In this document: piece after piece, positions 47,601 to 59,400 of the stretch
Layout of the letters: each line of letters starts with the position of its first letter
How positions within the stretch are numbered: position 1 is the first letter of the stretch
DNA from: Owenia fusiformis
Taxonomy: Eukaryota; Annelida; Polychaeta; Sabellida; Oweniidae
NCBI GenBank assembly: GCA_903813345.2
Contig: CAIIXF020000012.1
Location: 1,589,318 to 1,653,317, forward strand
Length of the DNA: 64,000 bases
Reading direction: 5' to 3'
Notes under the pieces: model-generated
Seen by the model: only the letters and a program-made list of their open reading frames with translations
The model's database searches: none
What the model was told of the DNA's origin: nothing
Translations under genes and position numbers: made by a program

Positions 47601-50246
47601 TCAGCATCCACTAGGAAGAATTTATATCCACCAGGGGCCTCCACTGTACATACACCATTTTCCTCAGTTGACGGCCAATTCTTGGACTTCACATTGCATA
47701 CTGCAGATTTGGAGGAAATTGTAATTCCCTGGAATTTTAAACAACAGAAACTACAAAAACTACATAACAAATGTTTCAATTAAATTCAATTCAAAAATTG
47801 GCTTACTCTGCACCCGGATACTTGTGTGATATAATATAAACAGGAGGGCAAAATAAGGTTATTTAAAAAATTAAAAATCGTATTGTCCCGCCAAATCCCA
47901 CTCACAAAAATCGTATTCACCTCCCAATACCGCTCATGGAAATGGTATTCACTTCCCGGGATTTTTTTGCCAAACAAAGATTCTTATTACGTTCAGTTGG
48001 GTTGATATAGCGTGCTATGCTAAAATGATGTTCTTATGTGAAAAACAGTATATACAGTATATGTATTGAAAATACAGATTTTGAAATGTGAGAAGTATGA
48101 AGATTGCAATTTGTAAGCCTATTAAACATAGGCAAAATGTCATATTGTTCCCTATAATAAAACCCATATTGAATCCCTCCCAGTAAATAACCTCTTTATG
48201 TTTATCAATGTAATGCATGTACATGTATACCCATATGGTTTAACAGAGTTTTGAATATTCCTGTTGAGTGTCAATGAAATTACAGAACATTACAGTATTT
48301 CATTTTGTCTGTCAGTCAACTTGAGGGGAAATCCTTTCATTTTAAATTAGACCAAGTCTCAGAATTTATTTGGGGAAGAGATAAGCTCGCCAAATTTTTT
48401 TAATTTTTGTGTAGATCGACTTACTCTAAAATCATCTCCAAGTTTATAAGTTCCAATACCATAGTTATAAGTGAGTTCTACAACAAAATGGTTGTCCTCA
48501 GGTCCAAAACCAACCATGGACTTACTCCACTTCCCATCATACGGTCTGAAATTCAAAGATATGGTTTGAAATTTAAATGATATGGTCTGAAATTCAAAAA
48601 TATGATCTGAAATTCAAAAATACAGCTGAAATTATAAGATATGGTCTGTTCTATTTTACAACTGTCACAATCAAAATACTTTTAAAGTCACTATGGCAAT
48701 AACCTCATATCAAAGGGCAACATAATGATATCTTTACTATCTGAGCAATCAATTAGGATTATAACTGTCAATTAGTATGTTAGTATTTTGGTACTATCAG
48801 TAATTATTGCAATCAATTTGCATATTGAAAGTATCAGTACATGAAGTGCTGTCAATAACCATATTGGTACTATCAATTATTGGTACTCTCAATTAGTGGG
48901 ACCCATTAATATTGATATTCAAAACAAACACATGTAAATGGATGTACTCACCCATTGCATGTTGTACTCACCCATTGCATGTTGTACTCACCCATTGCAT
49001 GTTGTACTCACCCATTGCATGTTGTACTCACCCATTGCATGTTGTACTCACCCATTGCATGTTGCCTCACAGCCCTGCTCAAACTCTTCATGCCTCAGAA
49101 ACTGAAATAACACATTAGCAATCAATATAAAGGTACGCTATTCAATACAACATTTAATTATCATATCTGACCAGTCTCTCCAAATTACATGTACACAGAG
49201 TTTTTAAATACACAAACTACAGTATACAATTAAACCTGTCTTAGTGAACATATCTCTTATAGTGAACACACCTCTCTAGTGAACACCTCTCTTATAGTGA
49301 ACACACCTCTCTAGTGAACACATCTCTCTAGTGAATGCACCTATTTAGTGAACACACCTTTTTAGTGAACACACCTTCTCAGCACACACTCTGATTTCTG
49401 TATGAAATCACCTACCTGCAATGGTGCCCAATGTTTTCCTTATAATACTTATTTTATGTAAAGTACATTAAACTGGAATAATTAAGATTTTCTATGTTAG
49501 TGTAACTGTCCCTTGATAGCAAGTTGCTACTACGGCCCTTTATAGCTCATGTATAGCAGTCAGCAGAGGATCAGACTTCGGATCCAACAGGTTTTACTAT
49601 GTATTTAAGTTCATGAATAGCAACAGTCCATAAGAGTAAGCATAAACAACGATAAAACACACAGGGCTTCATACATGTAATCAGAGTAAGGTGACATTTC
49701 AGGTCGAAGTAGGTGCATTAATGCGCCTCTGGGGTTTTATTCATATATCTGAGATTTGTCACGACCCTATTCATCTATAGTCGAAAAGTCACTTAGAGGC
49801 GATTCATCTATAGTCGAAAAGTCACTTAGAGGCGGGGCTTCCACGTCTAAGGCCAAAGAGAGGGTAACTATGTAGAGCAATGACTTGCATACTTGGCAGT
49901 TGCATAAATCGACATGTAAGTAAAGACTACAACAGCGGATCTAGACGCGGGGGGCGTGGGGGCACACGCCCCCCCTAAAAAGTCAGAAAATTTGTGTTTT
50001 GCCTCATCGCTTTTTACAAAATTTGACTCTTCACTCACAGTTATTATCACACGCCCCTCATAACACAAAATCCTGGATCCGCCCCTGGACTGGGATTGTT
50101 TGAATACAGATCTGATTTGAAACAAATCTGAAATTGCTTTGCAGTAAAAATCTCACCTTCATCCCCAAAACATTTCTATAGAACTCTGCAGTCTTGTGTC
50201 TGTCTCCAACTTTGAACACGAAATGAAGTGCCCTTCTAGATGCCAT
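44624..50246 (-). CDS. GLOD4, glyoxalase domain-containing protein 4 (9 exons, 295 aa)
   Basis: Exons in transcript order are 50246-50157, 49101-49052, 48545-48425, 47728-47590, 47322-47192, 46253-46167, 45834-45721, 45095-45009 and 44692-44624; all phases match. GLOD4 is a glyoxalase/vicinal-oxygen-chelate-fold protein, in vertebrates reported as mitochondrial, with no settled reaction. The protein is colinear with vertebrate GLOD4: [111 protein letters not shown] and DEWYAKK. Length is close to the human form (about 298). Intron 2 has tandem repeats at both ends, one copying its donor and one copying its acceptor. The gene shares a promoter gap with MRM3. Confidence 0.95.
45130..45240 (+). 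repeat. Dispersed repeat (start of the 9125-10145 family)
   Basis: ACAACCATATAGTGTGGTGC and CAGTTTTCTCCAAAAC match the start of the block at 9125. It lies in GLOD4 intron 7. A GTGGAACACC copy follows at 45630-45715, next to exon 7. Confidence 0.5.
48546..48653 (-). repeat. ~20-bp tandem repeat copying the 3' splice site of GLOD4 exon 3
   Basis: On the gene strand five units read ACCATAT...AATTTCAG or close variants (one ends TTTCAA, one starts CTGTAT). The last unit merges into the real acceptor TTTGAATTTCAG|ACCGTATGAT, so each unit carries an acceptor followed by an exon-start-like ACCATAT. Confidence 0.85.
48941..49060 (-). repeat. 20-bp tandem repeat (6 units) copying the GLOD4 exon 2 donor
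   Basis: Six exact or near-exact units; on the gene strand each is ATGCAATGGGTGAGTACAAC, that is, the last coding bases of exon 2 (ATGCAATGG) plus donor GTGAGTAC. The unit nearest the exon (donor at 49051-49050) is the only one that keeps frame: using any later donor makes the ribosome read GGG TGA, a stop. Confidence 0.95.
49225..49390. repeat. ~17-bp AGTGAACACACCTCTCT repeat in GLOD4 intron 1
   Basis: About eight degenerate units, a local expansion of the dispersed GAACACC family. 49391-49740 holds only a short copy of the tRNA-derived repeat (TGATAGCAAGTTGCTACTAC at about 49513). Confidence 0.65.
49766..49836. repeat. 33-bp direct duplication
   Basis: Two tandem copies of ATTCATCTATAGTCGAAAAG then TCACTTAGAGGCG, in GLOD4 intron 1. 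Confidence 0.85.
49933..50087. mobile_element. hAT-like MITE in GLOD4 intron 1
   Basis: The right end CTGGATCCGCCCCTG is the complement of the common hAT-type terminus CAGGGGCGGATCCAG; the left end reads CAGCGGATCTAGACGCG. Flanks GACTACAA and GACTGGGA share four bases and may be a decayed 8-bp duplication. About 155 bp, non-coding. Confidence 0.65.
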
Positions 50247-50434
50247 ATTAGATCGAAATAAGACTACACTAATAATATGGAATGAATGAATTTGCAAAAA
50301 GAACAGCAAATATTTGACTTGCAAATCCAATGTTGATGGGTCAGAGGTCACATCAATCGGAAGGTGAAGGCCATTTGGGAAAACCTGTGATTTGATTGGT
50401 CAAACACGTAGATTACCCAGGATACATCAGCAAA
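50247..50434. promoter_or_regulatory. Bidirectional promoter GLOD4 / MRM3
   Basis: 188 bp separate the two start codons. A CCAAT box in TTTGATTGGTC lies at 50391-50401. No TATA box is seen. GLOD4 and MRM3 are also adjacent and divergent on human chromosome 17p13.3, so this looks like an ancient shared promoter. Confidence 0.7.
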
Positions 50435-53400
50435 ATGGCAGCGCCCATGGAAATGTGTTTTCGAAATTTATTAGGGTTTTCTTCGAAATTACAGTTCTCT
50501 AGACCCGGTAGATACTGTAAAATAAGTAGGGATTATGCTAAGTTTATTCATCGAAAGCCTGTTCGAGTCGTGACCCCTATTGAAAGTAAACCTGAGCTAG
50601 AACCTGTTGTCAAAGATGATTTTGTCCAGAAAAGTGCAAAAAAAGTTGTGACAAGTCAAATTACAAATAAAAAAATTGGAGAGTGGAAAGATGGGGAATA
50701 TGTTGGTTTCAGAACAATTGACAGTAAAGTTCATGGAGAACTGAAATATACCAAACTTGAAGAACACGATAAAAGATTTGGGTAAAAGTTTAGACAATTT
50801 CCAGGTGGGGGGGGGGGAAGATTTCCCAAAGATGACCTGTAGTATTCGGCACGTTCGATAATCAATTTTATAAACAGGCCTCATTTGCCATTGAAATGGA
50901 TCTCACAAAGTTTGCTGTTGTTTTATGAGTATTCTCTACAAGTTTGGATCGAGTAACTTCAATAGTATTACCGTAGTTTTGGCCAATACCAAAGGTCATC
51001 TATGGGAAATCTCCCCCCCCCCCTGGCACAATCTGTTCAGCTTTGTTGCATCATCCATTGAGTATTTAGCAAAATGACAAGGGATTGAAAATTAATTGAA
51101 ATTCACTTCACATTTATATCTATCAGATACCCTGCTTATGCTTCCTGATTGACAAGGTAAAACTGATGGAATCACATTTAAGAATGTTTACTAAACTTCT
51201 TAAATGTAAGTGAGTGTCTCATCTGTTAGATAACTCTTATTTTTCCATTCCAGCCAGTTAGTGAGGAGGTGAAATCGACGTTAATCTATAATTTGATGTC
51301 TATGCTTTAGCCTATACATGTACATTTTCTATGATTACTAGTGTACACTGTACTTATTTTTGTGTGAGGCAGTGAAATTGTAATTGTAAGCATCCTGTTG
51401 TCAGGAATTCTAACAAAACCCTTTGTGAATTTTGGAATTTCAGACCAGCTATCATGGCTACAAAGTCCGGACGATATCGGGAGAAGCAAGGTGTCATTCT
51501 TCTAGAGGGTGCGAGATTAATCAGCGATGCCATCAAAGGAGGGGCACAATTGAAACAATTGTATTTCTCGATGCCAGAACTGTTAGAGGTAATATCACAT
51601 ATATCAATATTCCCTCCATAGTATTTTATGGGTGGGTGCACTGCAATATTATTATTCTCACAATGAAACTGTAACCTACACAATAAGTTATGGTCAAAAT
51701 ATGCCAAATTTCTATGATTACTAATTTTCAGGTATTGAAAATGAGTTTCTAAGTGTATTTCATTGTTTTGACTACCTGTATTTCATTGTACAGTACTGTC
51801 CCCATATTTCAATGTCTAGTAACTGTATTTCATTGTACACATATTGTGCCTACCTTAATTGCATTTTGCACATTTTGTTTCATTGCGCTGTATCTGTAAT
51901 ATTTTGCAGGTGTTTTGCTGACACTGTACTTACATGTAACTGTACCTGTATTTTATTGTAGAAAATACCATTAACAAAAAGAATGAAGAAAAGCTTGAAA
52001 TTATATAAAGTCCAGTATAAGCACCTGAATGTTTGGTCTGATGTAGTTACACCATCTGGTATTCTTGGTAAGACAACCATCTTCTAATATCATTGGTTCA
52101 GCTTATGGCCACTGGTTTTGTGATCATTATATAAAGCCAAAATCATGAAGTAACACTAAAAAACCAAAAACTGGAAAACAGGTCTTGAATTTCCATTTTG
52201 AGATCATTGATTATTCAGGAGTTCAACCTGCTCTGTTATACCAATACATACCTGGTCCATAATTTATCATATGAGAAGTTTGATTTTAACACAAAAGCCC
52301 GATTTTAAGTTTTCAAAAAATAAATAATCAAGCACTTCTTTTTCTGGATTTCAAATTACAATTTCTTTTTGTACTGTGTACAGTTATTCGCAAGTGTGTT
52401 AAATGTCACATGTTAAATCTTTTTAGGAATATTTGAGCTGCCATCTCCAGGTGAATGTGTGAGGCGGGATGAGTTTATTGTGCCAATCACTGTTATATGT
52501 GACAACATTAGAGACCCCGGCAACATGGGGACTCTCATAAGATCCTGTGCAGCTGCAGGCTGTGAGAAGTTAATAGCTACAAAAGGTAATCTGACTTTGC
52601 TGTCCCATGTTTTGCACTTACATGTTTTGCATATACATGTAATCAAATTTGTTTTTGTGGCTGTGAGAAGTTAATAGCAACAAAAGGTAATCTGACATTG
52701 CTTTCTCATGTTTCATTCTTACATGTTTGCATATACATGTAATCAAATTTGTTTTTGTGGCTGTGAGAAGTTAATAGCAACAAAAGGTAATCTGACTTTG
52801 AATTTGTTTTTGTGGCTGTGAGAAGTTAATAGCAACAAAAGGTAATCTGACTTTGAATTTGTTTTTGTGGCTGTGAGCAGTTAATAGCTTCAAAAGGTAA
52901 TCTGACTTTGAATTTGTTTATGTGGCTGTGAGAAGTTAATAGCTACAAAAGGTAATCTGACTTTGAATTTGTTTTTTGTGGCTGTGAGAAGTTAATAGCT
53001 ACAAAAGGTAATCTAACTTTGCTGTCTCATGTTTTGCCCTTACATGTTTTGCATATACGTGTAATCAAATTTGTTTTTGTGGCTGTGAGAAGTTAATAGC
53101 AACAAAAGGTAATCTAACTTTGCTGTCTCATGTTTTGCCCTTACATGTTTGCATATACATGTAATCAAATTTGCTTTTGTGGCTGTGAGATGTTAATAGC
53201 TACAAAAGGTAATCTGACTTTGCTGTCTCATGTTTTGCCCTTACATGTTTGCATATACATGTAATCAAATTTGTTTTTGTGGCTGTGAGAAGTTAATAAC
53301 AACAAAAGGTACTCTGACTTTGCTGTCTCATGTTTTGCCCTTACATGTTTGCATATACATGTAATCAAATTTGTTTTTGTGGCTGTGAGAAGTTAATAGC

Positions 53401-56400
53401 TACAAAAGGTACTCTGACTTTGCTGTCTCATGTTTTGCCCTTACATGTTTTGCATATGCATGTAATCAAATTTGCTTTTGTGGCTGTGAGATGTTAATAG
53501 CTACAAAAGGTAATCTGACTTTGCTGTCTCATGTTTTGCCCTTACATGTTTGCATATACATGTAATCAAATTTGTTTTTGTGGCTGTGAGAAGTTAATAA
53601 CAACAAAAGGTACTCTGACTTTGCTGTCTCATGTTTTGCCCTTACATGTTTGCATATACATGTAATCAAATTTGTTTTTGTGGCTGTGAGAAGTTAATAG
53701 CTACAAAAGGTACTCTGACTTTGCTGTCTCATGTTTTGCCCTTACATGTTTTGCATATACATGTAATCAAATTTGTTTTTGTGGCTGTGAGAAGTTAATA
53801 GCTACAAAAGGTACTCTGACTTTGCTGTCTCATGTTTTGCCCTTACATGTTTTGCATATGCATGTAATCAAATTTGTTTCTGTGGCTGTGAGAAGTTAAT
53901 AGCTACAAAAGGTACTCTGACTTTGCTGTCTCATGTTTTGCCCTTACATGTTTTGCATATGCATGTAATCAAATTTGTTTCTGTGGCTGTGAGAAGTAAA
54001 TAGCAACAAAAGGTACTCTGACTTTGCTGTCTCATGTTTTGCCCTTACATGTTTTGCATATACATGTAATCAAATTTGTTTCTGTGGCTGTGAGAAGTTA
54101 ATAGCAACAAAAGCTAGTCTGACTTTGCTGTCTCATGTTTGCATATATATATTCACATGTGACCCTAAATTGAAACTTTTCATTGGTTGAAATAAAATTA
54201 AGCATAAATATTAAGGCTGATGAGGATAAAAGTTTTGAAATCATATGATGGAACCCAGTGGTTTGCTGCCCCTCTGACTCACAAGTCTTAAAGATTTTTA
54301 TGTCCCAAAATAAATGGAATTTTCATTTTCATGAATATTTCATTCTGCAGGTTGTGTAGATGTCTGGGAGCCAAAGGTATTGAGATCTGCAGTAGGGGCA
54401 CATTTCCGTTTACCCATAATTCCCAATGTTCAGCACGATATGGTCGGCAACTATCTGGATCAGACTGGGCAGATCTTCATAGCTGATAATAGGTAAGTAA
54501 AACAAACTATAGTTAAAGTGGAAGCAATTTTATGTCATAAAGAAATAAAATTCATGAATATATTTTATTCATTAACATTTTATGCAGAGAAATAATGAAA
54601 TCTTGCCAGGAAAGCAGTTTTTAGCTGTACATGTGTATTCTCCAGATTGTGAAAAAACAAGAGAATTTATACTTAACCTTATTTAGTAAGCATAGATATA
54701 CACGCCCGGTGATCGTGAATATGGGACGAAGGGGGGGAGCAGGCAATTTCTGCTAGGAAATTCAACAAATCTGGAAGATTTATTTTTTCAAGAAAAAGTT
54801 TACTATTGAATTGCTAAATGGATAGGCGCACGGTATGGTAGAATATGTTAGGTTTTCTGGGATTTTTTCTGAAACGATACGCATCTAAGGTATGAGATCT
54901 ATTAAAAAAGGCGCAAGGCCATCAACAGGCACAAATCAACGTTTTTGCTATAAATCAAGCAACAATGGACTACACGACCTGTAATAAATACTTGTAAGTG
55001 ATGTTATCATAACTAAATTAATGTCATTGCTGAATTTATAAAATAAGTTTCCATACGTAAAATAAAAAATAATCGAAAATAATTAAAATGGGACGGAGGG
55101 GGGGAGGGGACGGAGGGGGGGAGTAATAATTCTATAAAGTGAAACAACTTCACACGAATTCTTGTATTTGAAAAATGAACTCATTAACTTAGTAAGAAAC
55201 TGGATGATATACCCCTGGAGACTGAAAAATGGGGACATTTGGAGTAAAAGGACTTAAAGTCGCGAAACATCTCTAATCATGTCTTATATACATATTGCTC
55301 CCCCCTCCGTCCCCTCCCCCCCCTCCGTCCCAAATTCATTATTTTCGATTATTTTTTATTTCACATATGGAAACTTATTTTATAAATTCAGCAATGACAT
55401 TAATTTAGTTATGATAACATCACTTACAAGTATTTATTACAGGTCGTCCAGACCATTGTTGCTTGATTTAATAGCAAAAACGTTGATTTGTGCCTGTTGA
55501 TGGCCTTGCGCCTTTTTTAATAGATCTCATACCTTAGATGCGTATCGTTTCAGAAAAAATCCCAGAAAACCTAACATATTCTACCATACCGTGCGCCTAT
55601 CCATTTAGCAATTCAATAGTAAACTTTTTCTTGAAAAAATAAATCTTCCAGATTTGTTGAATTTCCTAGCAGAAATTGCCTGCTCCCCCCCCCCTCTGTC
55701 CCATATTCACGATCACCGGGCGTGATATAGTGTCCTTGTAAAGTCTTGCAATTTAAAGCATAATTATGATACTGTTTTTGCCGCAATAGAGATTCTGTCC
55801 AATGTTGGATATTCAGAAGTTATCATCTATTTTCTCCTTCAGGATGTCAGATTCTGATCTCATTTCAGATGGATTATTTATATCCACTAGTTCAACAAAT
55901 TGACCAGCTTCTCCAAGGTTATTGATGAAGATTTGAAGCGCACTACGAAATTTTCTGGTTATTTTTTCAATTTCTTCTATCTCCAGCGTTGGCATCCTTG
56001 TCAATGCATTGAGAATGGTTCCATATTCAGCAACCACTTGATAACTCTGAAATTAGAAAAAATTTGACTTGTTTGGTATAAAAATGTAGGCATAAAATTT
56101 ACTGATTAAAGAGCCATTAGGCTCTGTGTTATTGGTGCTCATTTGGACTGTAGAATGACTAGTTTTTGAAGATTTCTTCTTGAGGGGAACCAAGCAGACA
56201 TTTTCTCATTTTACCTTTGATTTTAAGTTTTGAGTCTATCGCTAACACAAGGACACTGAGGACCGGAAGTTCTGAAGTCAGAGCTTCTTTATTGTAAAGA
56301 CCATTAAAACCACAACTTTAGCTTTATTTTCTTGGCAGTTATGATTAAACTTGATATAACATAACATAAGCAGGAGTTTCACTAGAATTTCTTACAATAG

Positions 56401-59400
56401 GCTAAATAAATGAAAATCATAAATCTAACATGGATAAGTCCCTAAAAACAACAGGCCATTTTGTGAAAACAACCACTGAAAATCGCCCGTTGCTAATGAA
56501 ACCCTTAATAAGTAAATAATTTGTATTTGTAGATCATATTTCTTTTTATTCCAAATTAACAGCATTAAATAAACAACTCTGACAGGTTCAAATGTTGCCC
56601 TTTGGATTTTCCATCCTAAAATCTTGTCTGTAAGTCTTGTACACTCTTTTTTGGCAAATCATTTGAAGGACTGATTTCAAATTTCCGGGGTTGGTTGTTT
56701 GTTTGAAAATCTCAAAATGATTAGCTTTTTTGGCATTTTGTTCTACATTTTCTGTACATGTAGACAAGCATCACAAATAAAGCTGACCAACAAGATGGCT
56801 GCCTCGTGTTATAAGATAGTGATAAGAAAGTGGTACAAGTGATTGTGGAAGTAGAGTGTACTTATAATTCTTTTACCTGGTCATTTTTCTCAAATTCCCA
56901 CACTGTATTCTTGTAAGGCCTTGGAGCACCGGCATAGTCTGCTTCGAATTCAATGCAATCTTTCTTTTTCATATTTGGGTCCACTGTACTTATCAATCTG
57001 GGGCACTTTCCATATTTAGGCACAAATATGTACAACTTCTTCGCCATTCTGATACCCCTTTCTTGCAAATGTTTATCCTCGATATAGTTTTCAATCTTGT
57101 TCAACAGTCCTTAAATAAATTATATGGAGATAATGAGTGTCTGTTAAAGAAGCATTTACCAAACAGTTTTATCCTAATAAGAACAGTGTAATCAGATGAT
57201 TAAGAATGGAAAATCGGAAAAATTGTGCGACTCTTGTTGAATTAGAACCATGGTCTGCTATTGTAAAGATGGCACATATTCATGAAATTTAATGGCCACA
57301 AAATTTCAAGCAAACTGAAAATTAGCGAATGCCAAAATATAATAGTCCAGAATGTTATCATAATAGCACTGGAAGTAACTTACCATGCGTAATGATAATC
57401 TCTAGATGTGCATAAAAGTAATTTGCTGCATGAACATCTCCTATGTGATTCTTCACACCTGAAAATATAACCTCTATGGTTATTACTTTTAAATACAGGA
57501 ATCATTTTCAGTCTGTGAGTAAATTGAGGACAACAGTTCTAAGTCAATAACTTAGTAGAGCTCAAGAAAATCAGGATAGTTATGAGTTCAATGGATGTTT
57601 ACCATTGCATATAATTAAATTTCTGATTTGAAAATAATGTAAAAAGTAGAAGCATGTAAATAGTAACTGTTCCCCTTCTGACATCTTGAAAATGATGTAG
57701 ATATTCCCGTTGTAAAACGAAAATCTCCTGGTTCTGCCGATAACCCATACAATTGGGGATTCAACTTCACAGAATAAGAATCCAAATAAACTGAGTGAGG
57801 AATGTATTAGGTAGGTCATTTAAGTGTTGTATAGTAGAAACACTGCCTGAACAATGGTTGGATTGTACGACCACAAAGTGGGTCCTAGCATATGACAACT
57901 CTTACCTTGGATGATAATTTGAACGTTCCTGTTCCCAACCTGGACATTGTCTCCATGAATGTCTCCACCAACATTGACTTCTCCAGCCCCCTCCATCCTA
58001 TTGCTTCTAATCCTATTGCTGTGACAGATACTCCCTAAATGAAATTATAAGAAATTGTAAAGAAGTGCCATGCCCGCTCAAGTCAAGTGAACGGTACAAA
58101 GTCTTTAACATGTACTAATATTATTTAATCATGCTGTTCTGTGGAAAACTTCCTAAATTTTTATTCAATTAGTCAATTTTATGTTAATTGGTCTTATCTG
58201 AAGAGACGAGCATTCATATCATTTATTTATTAAAAACAAATGCCTCATTATGTACGTGTACATGTATTTCTTGAGTCTCTAGTCAGTAACTTGAATACTG
58301 TGCAGTAGGCTTGGAAGGAGTTAAGGTTTGTTACTCTTATCAAAATATATTAGCGAGAGGTAGGTCTGGGAAGAAGATGTCACCTTTATCAGTGACAATA
58401 TTCCAAATCAATATATTATTATCCCATCAAACGTAGTTCGGAGGCATATAGGGAACACCATCATCCGTTTATCTGTCCATCCAAGTAATAACTCAAATAG
58501 CCTTGGCCCGATTTTATTCATATTTGTACACATATGCCCTATGGGAGTAGGATTCTGAAATGGCCACTCATTTAAAAATGGTGGCCATTTAAGTGACGAT
58601 TTTACAGTAATTTAGATACAATACATAAAACTGTAATAGCAATGTGTTTTAAATGTAAAAACCTTACATAAGACATATTATAAAGCTAGAAATGTAGATA
58701 TTTAAGAAACACATGGCAGCCATCTTGAAAAATGGCGACCTTACACGCTATTATACGATTTTTGCTGTAACTTGAAAAGTAGTGGAGAGCGATTTTGTTC
58801 ATATTTGATATGTGAATACTCATAGGCATTATACACACTGTTTTATGACACTTTGGCTGGAAGGCAGCCATTTTGAAATGGCCACCATTTTTACGTGTTA
58901 TTCTAAGTTTTAATTCTAAGTACAGTAATAATTTTGTTCATAATAATTGATATGTTATATGGCACACAGAAGTGTGGTTGCATATTCTTATAGTTTCAAT
59001 TTTTGTGGCCTGAGTGTTCTACAGTTGGTGTTAGTTAGCCTTAGGTGTCTGTAACAGTTTTCGGCGAATTTTCATCCCCACCAGGGGGGAGATTTCCCAA
59101 AGTTGACCTTTCATATTGGCACGTTCGAAAACAAATTTTATAAACAGGTCTCATTTGCCATTGTTATGGATCTTGAAATGATCACTGTAGTTTTATGAGT
59201 ATTCTCTACAAGTATGGATCGAGTAACTTCAATAGTATTACTGTAGGTTTGAAATGATGATGTTGAACTGATGTAATGCCATTCCCACAATTTCAAATTT
59301 AACTATGCGCATGCGCAGCACTGAAAGAGCACATGCTCATGATTGTTCACGTGATCACATCCTGCAATTTGATTGGAGATGATGCTGGAGATGATGTAAA

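Noticed and set aside
48941-49060. CRISPR-like array of regular 20-bp repeats
   Set aside because: Repeats are directly adjacent with no spacers, in an animal intron, and copy the exon-donor junction.
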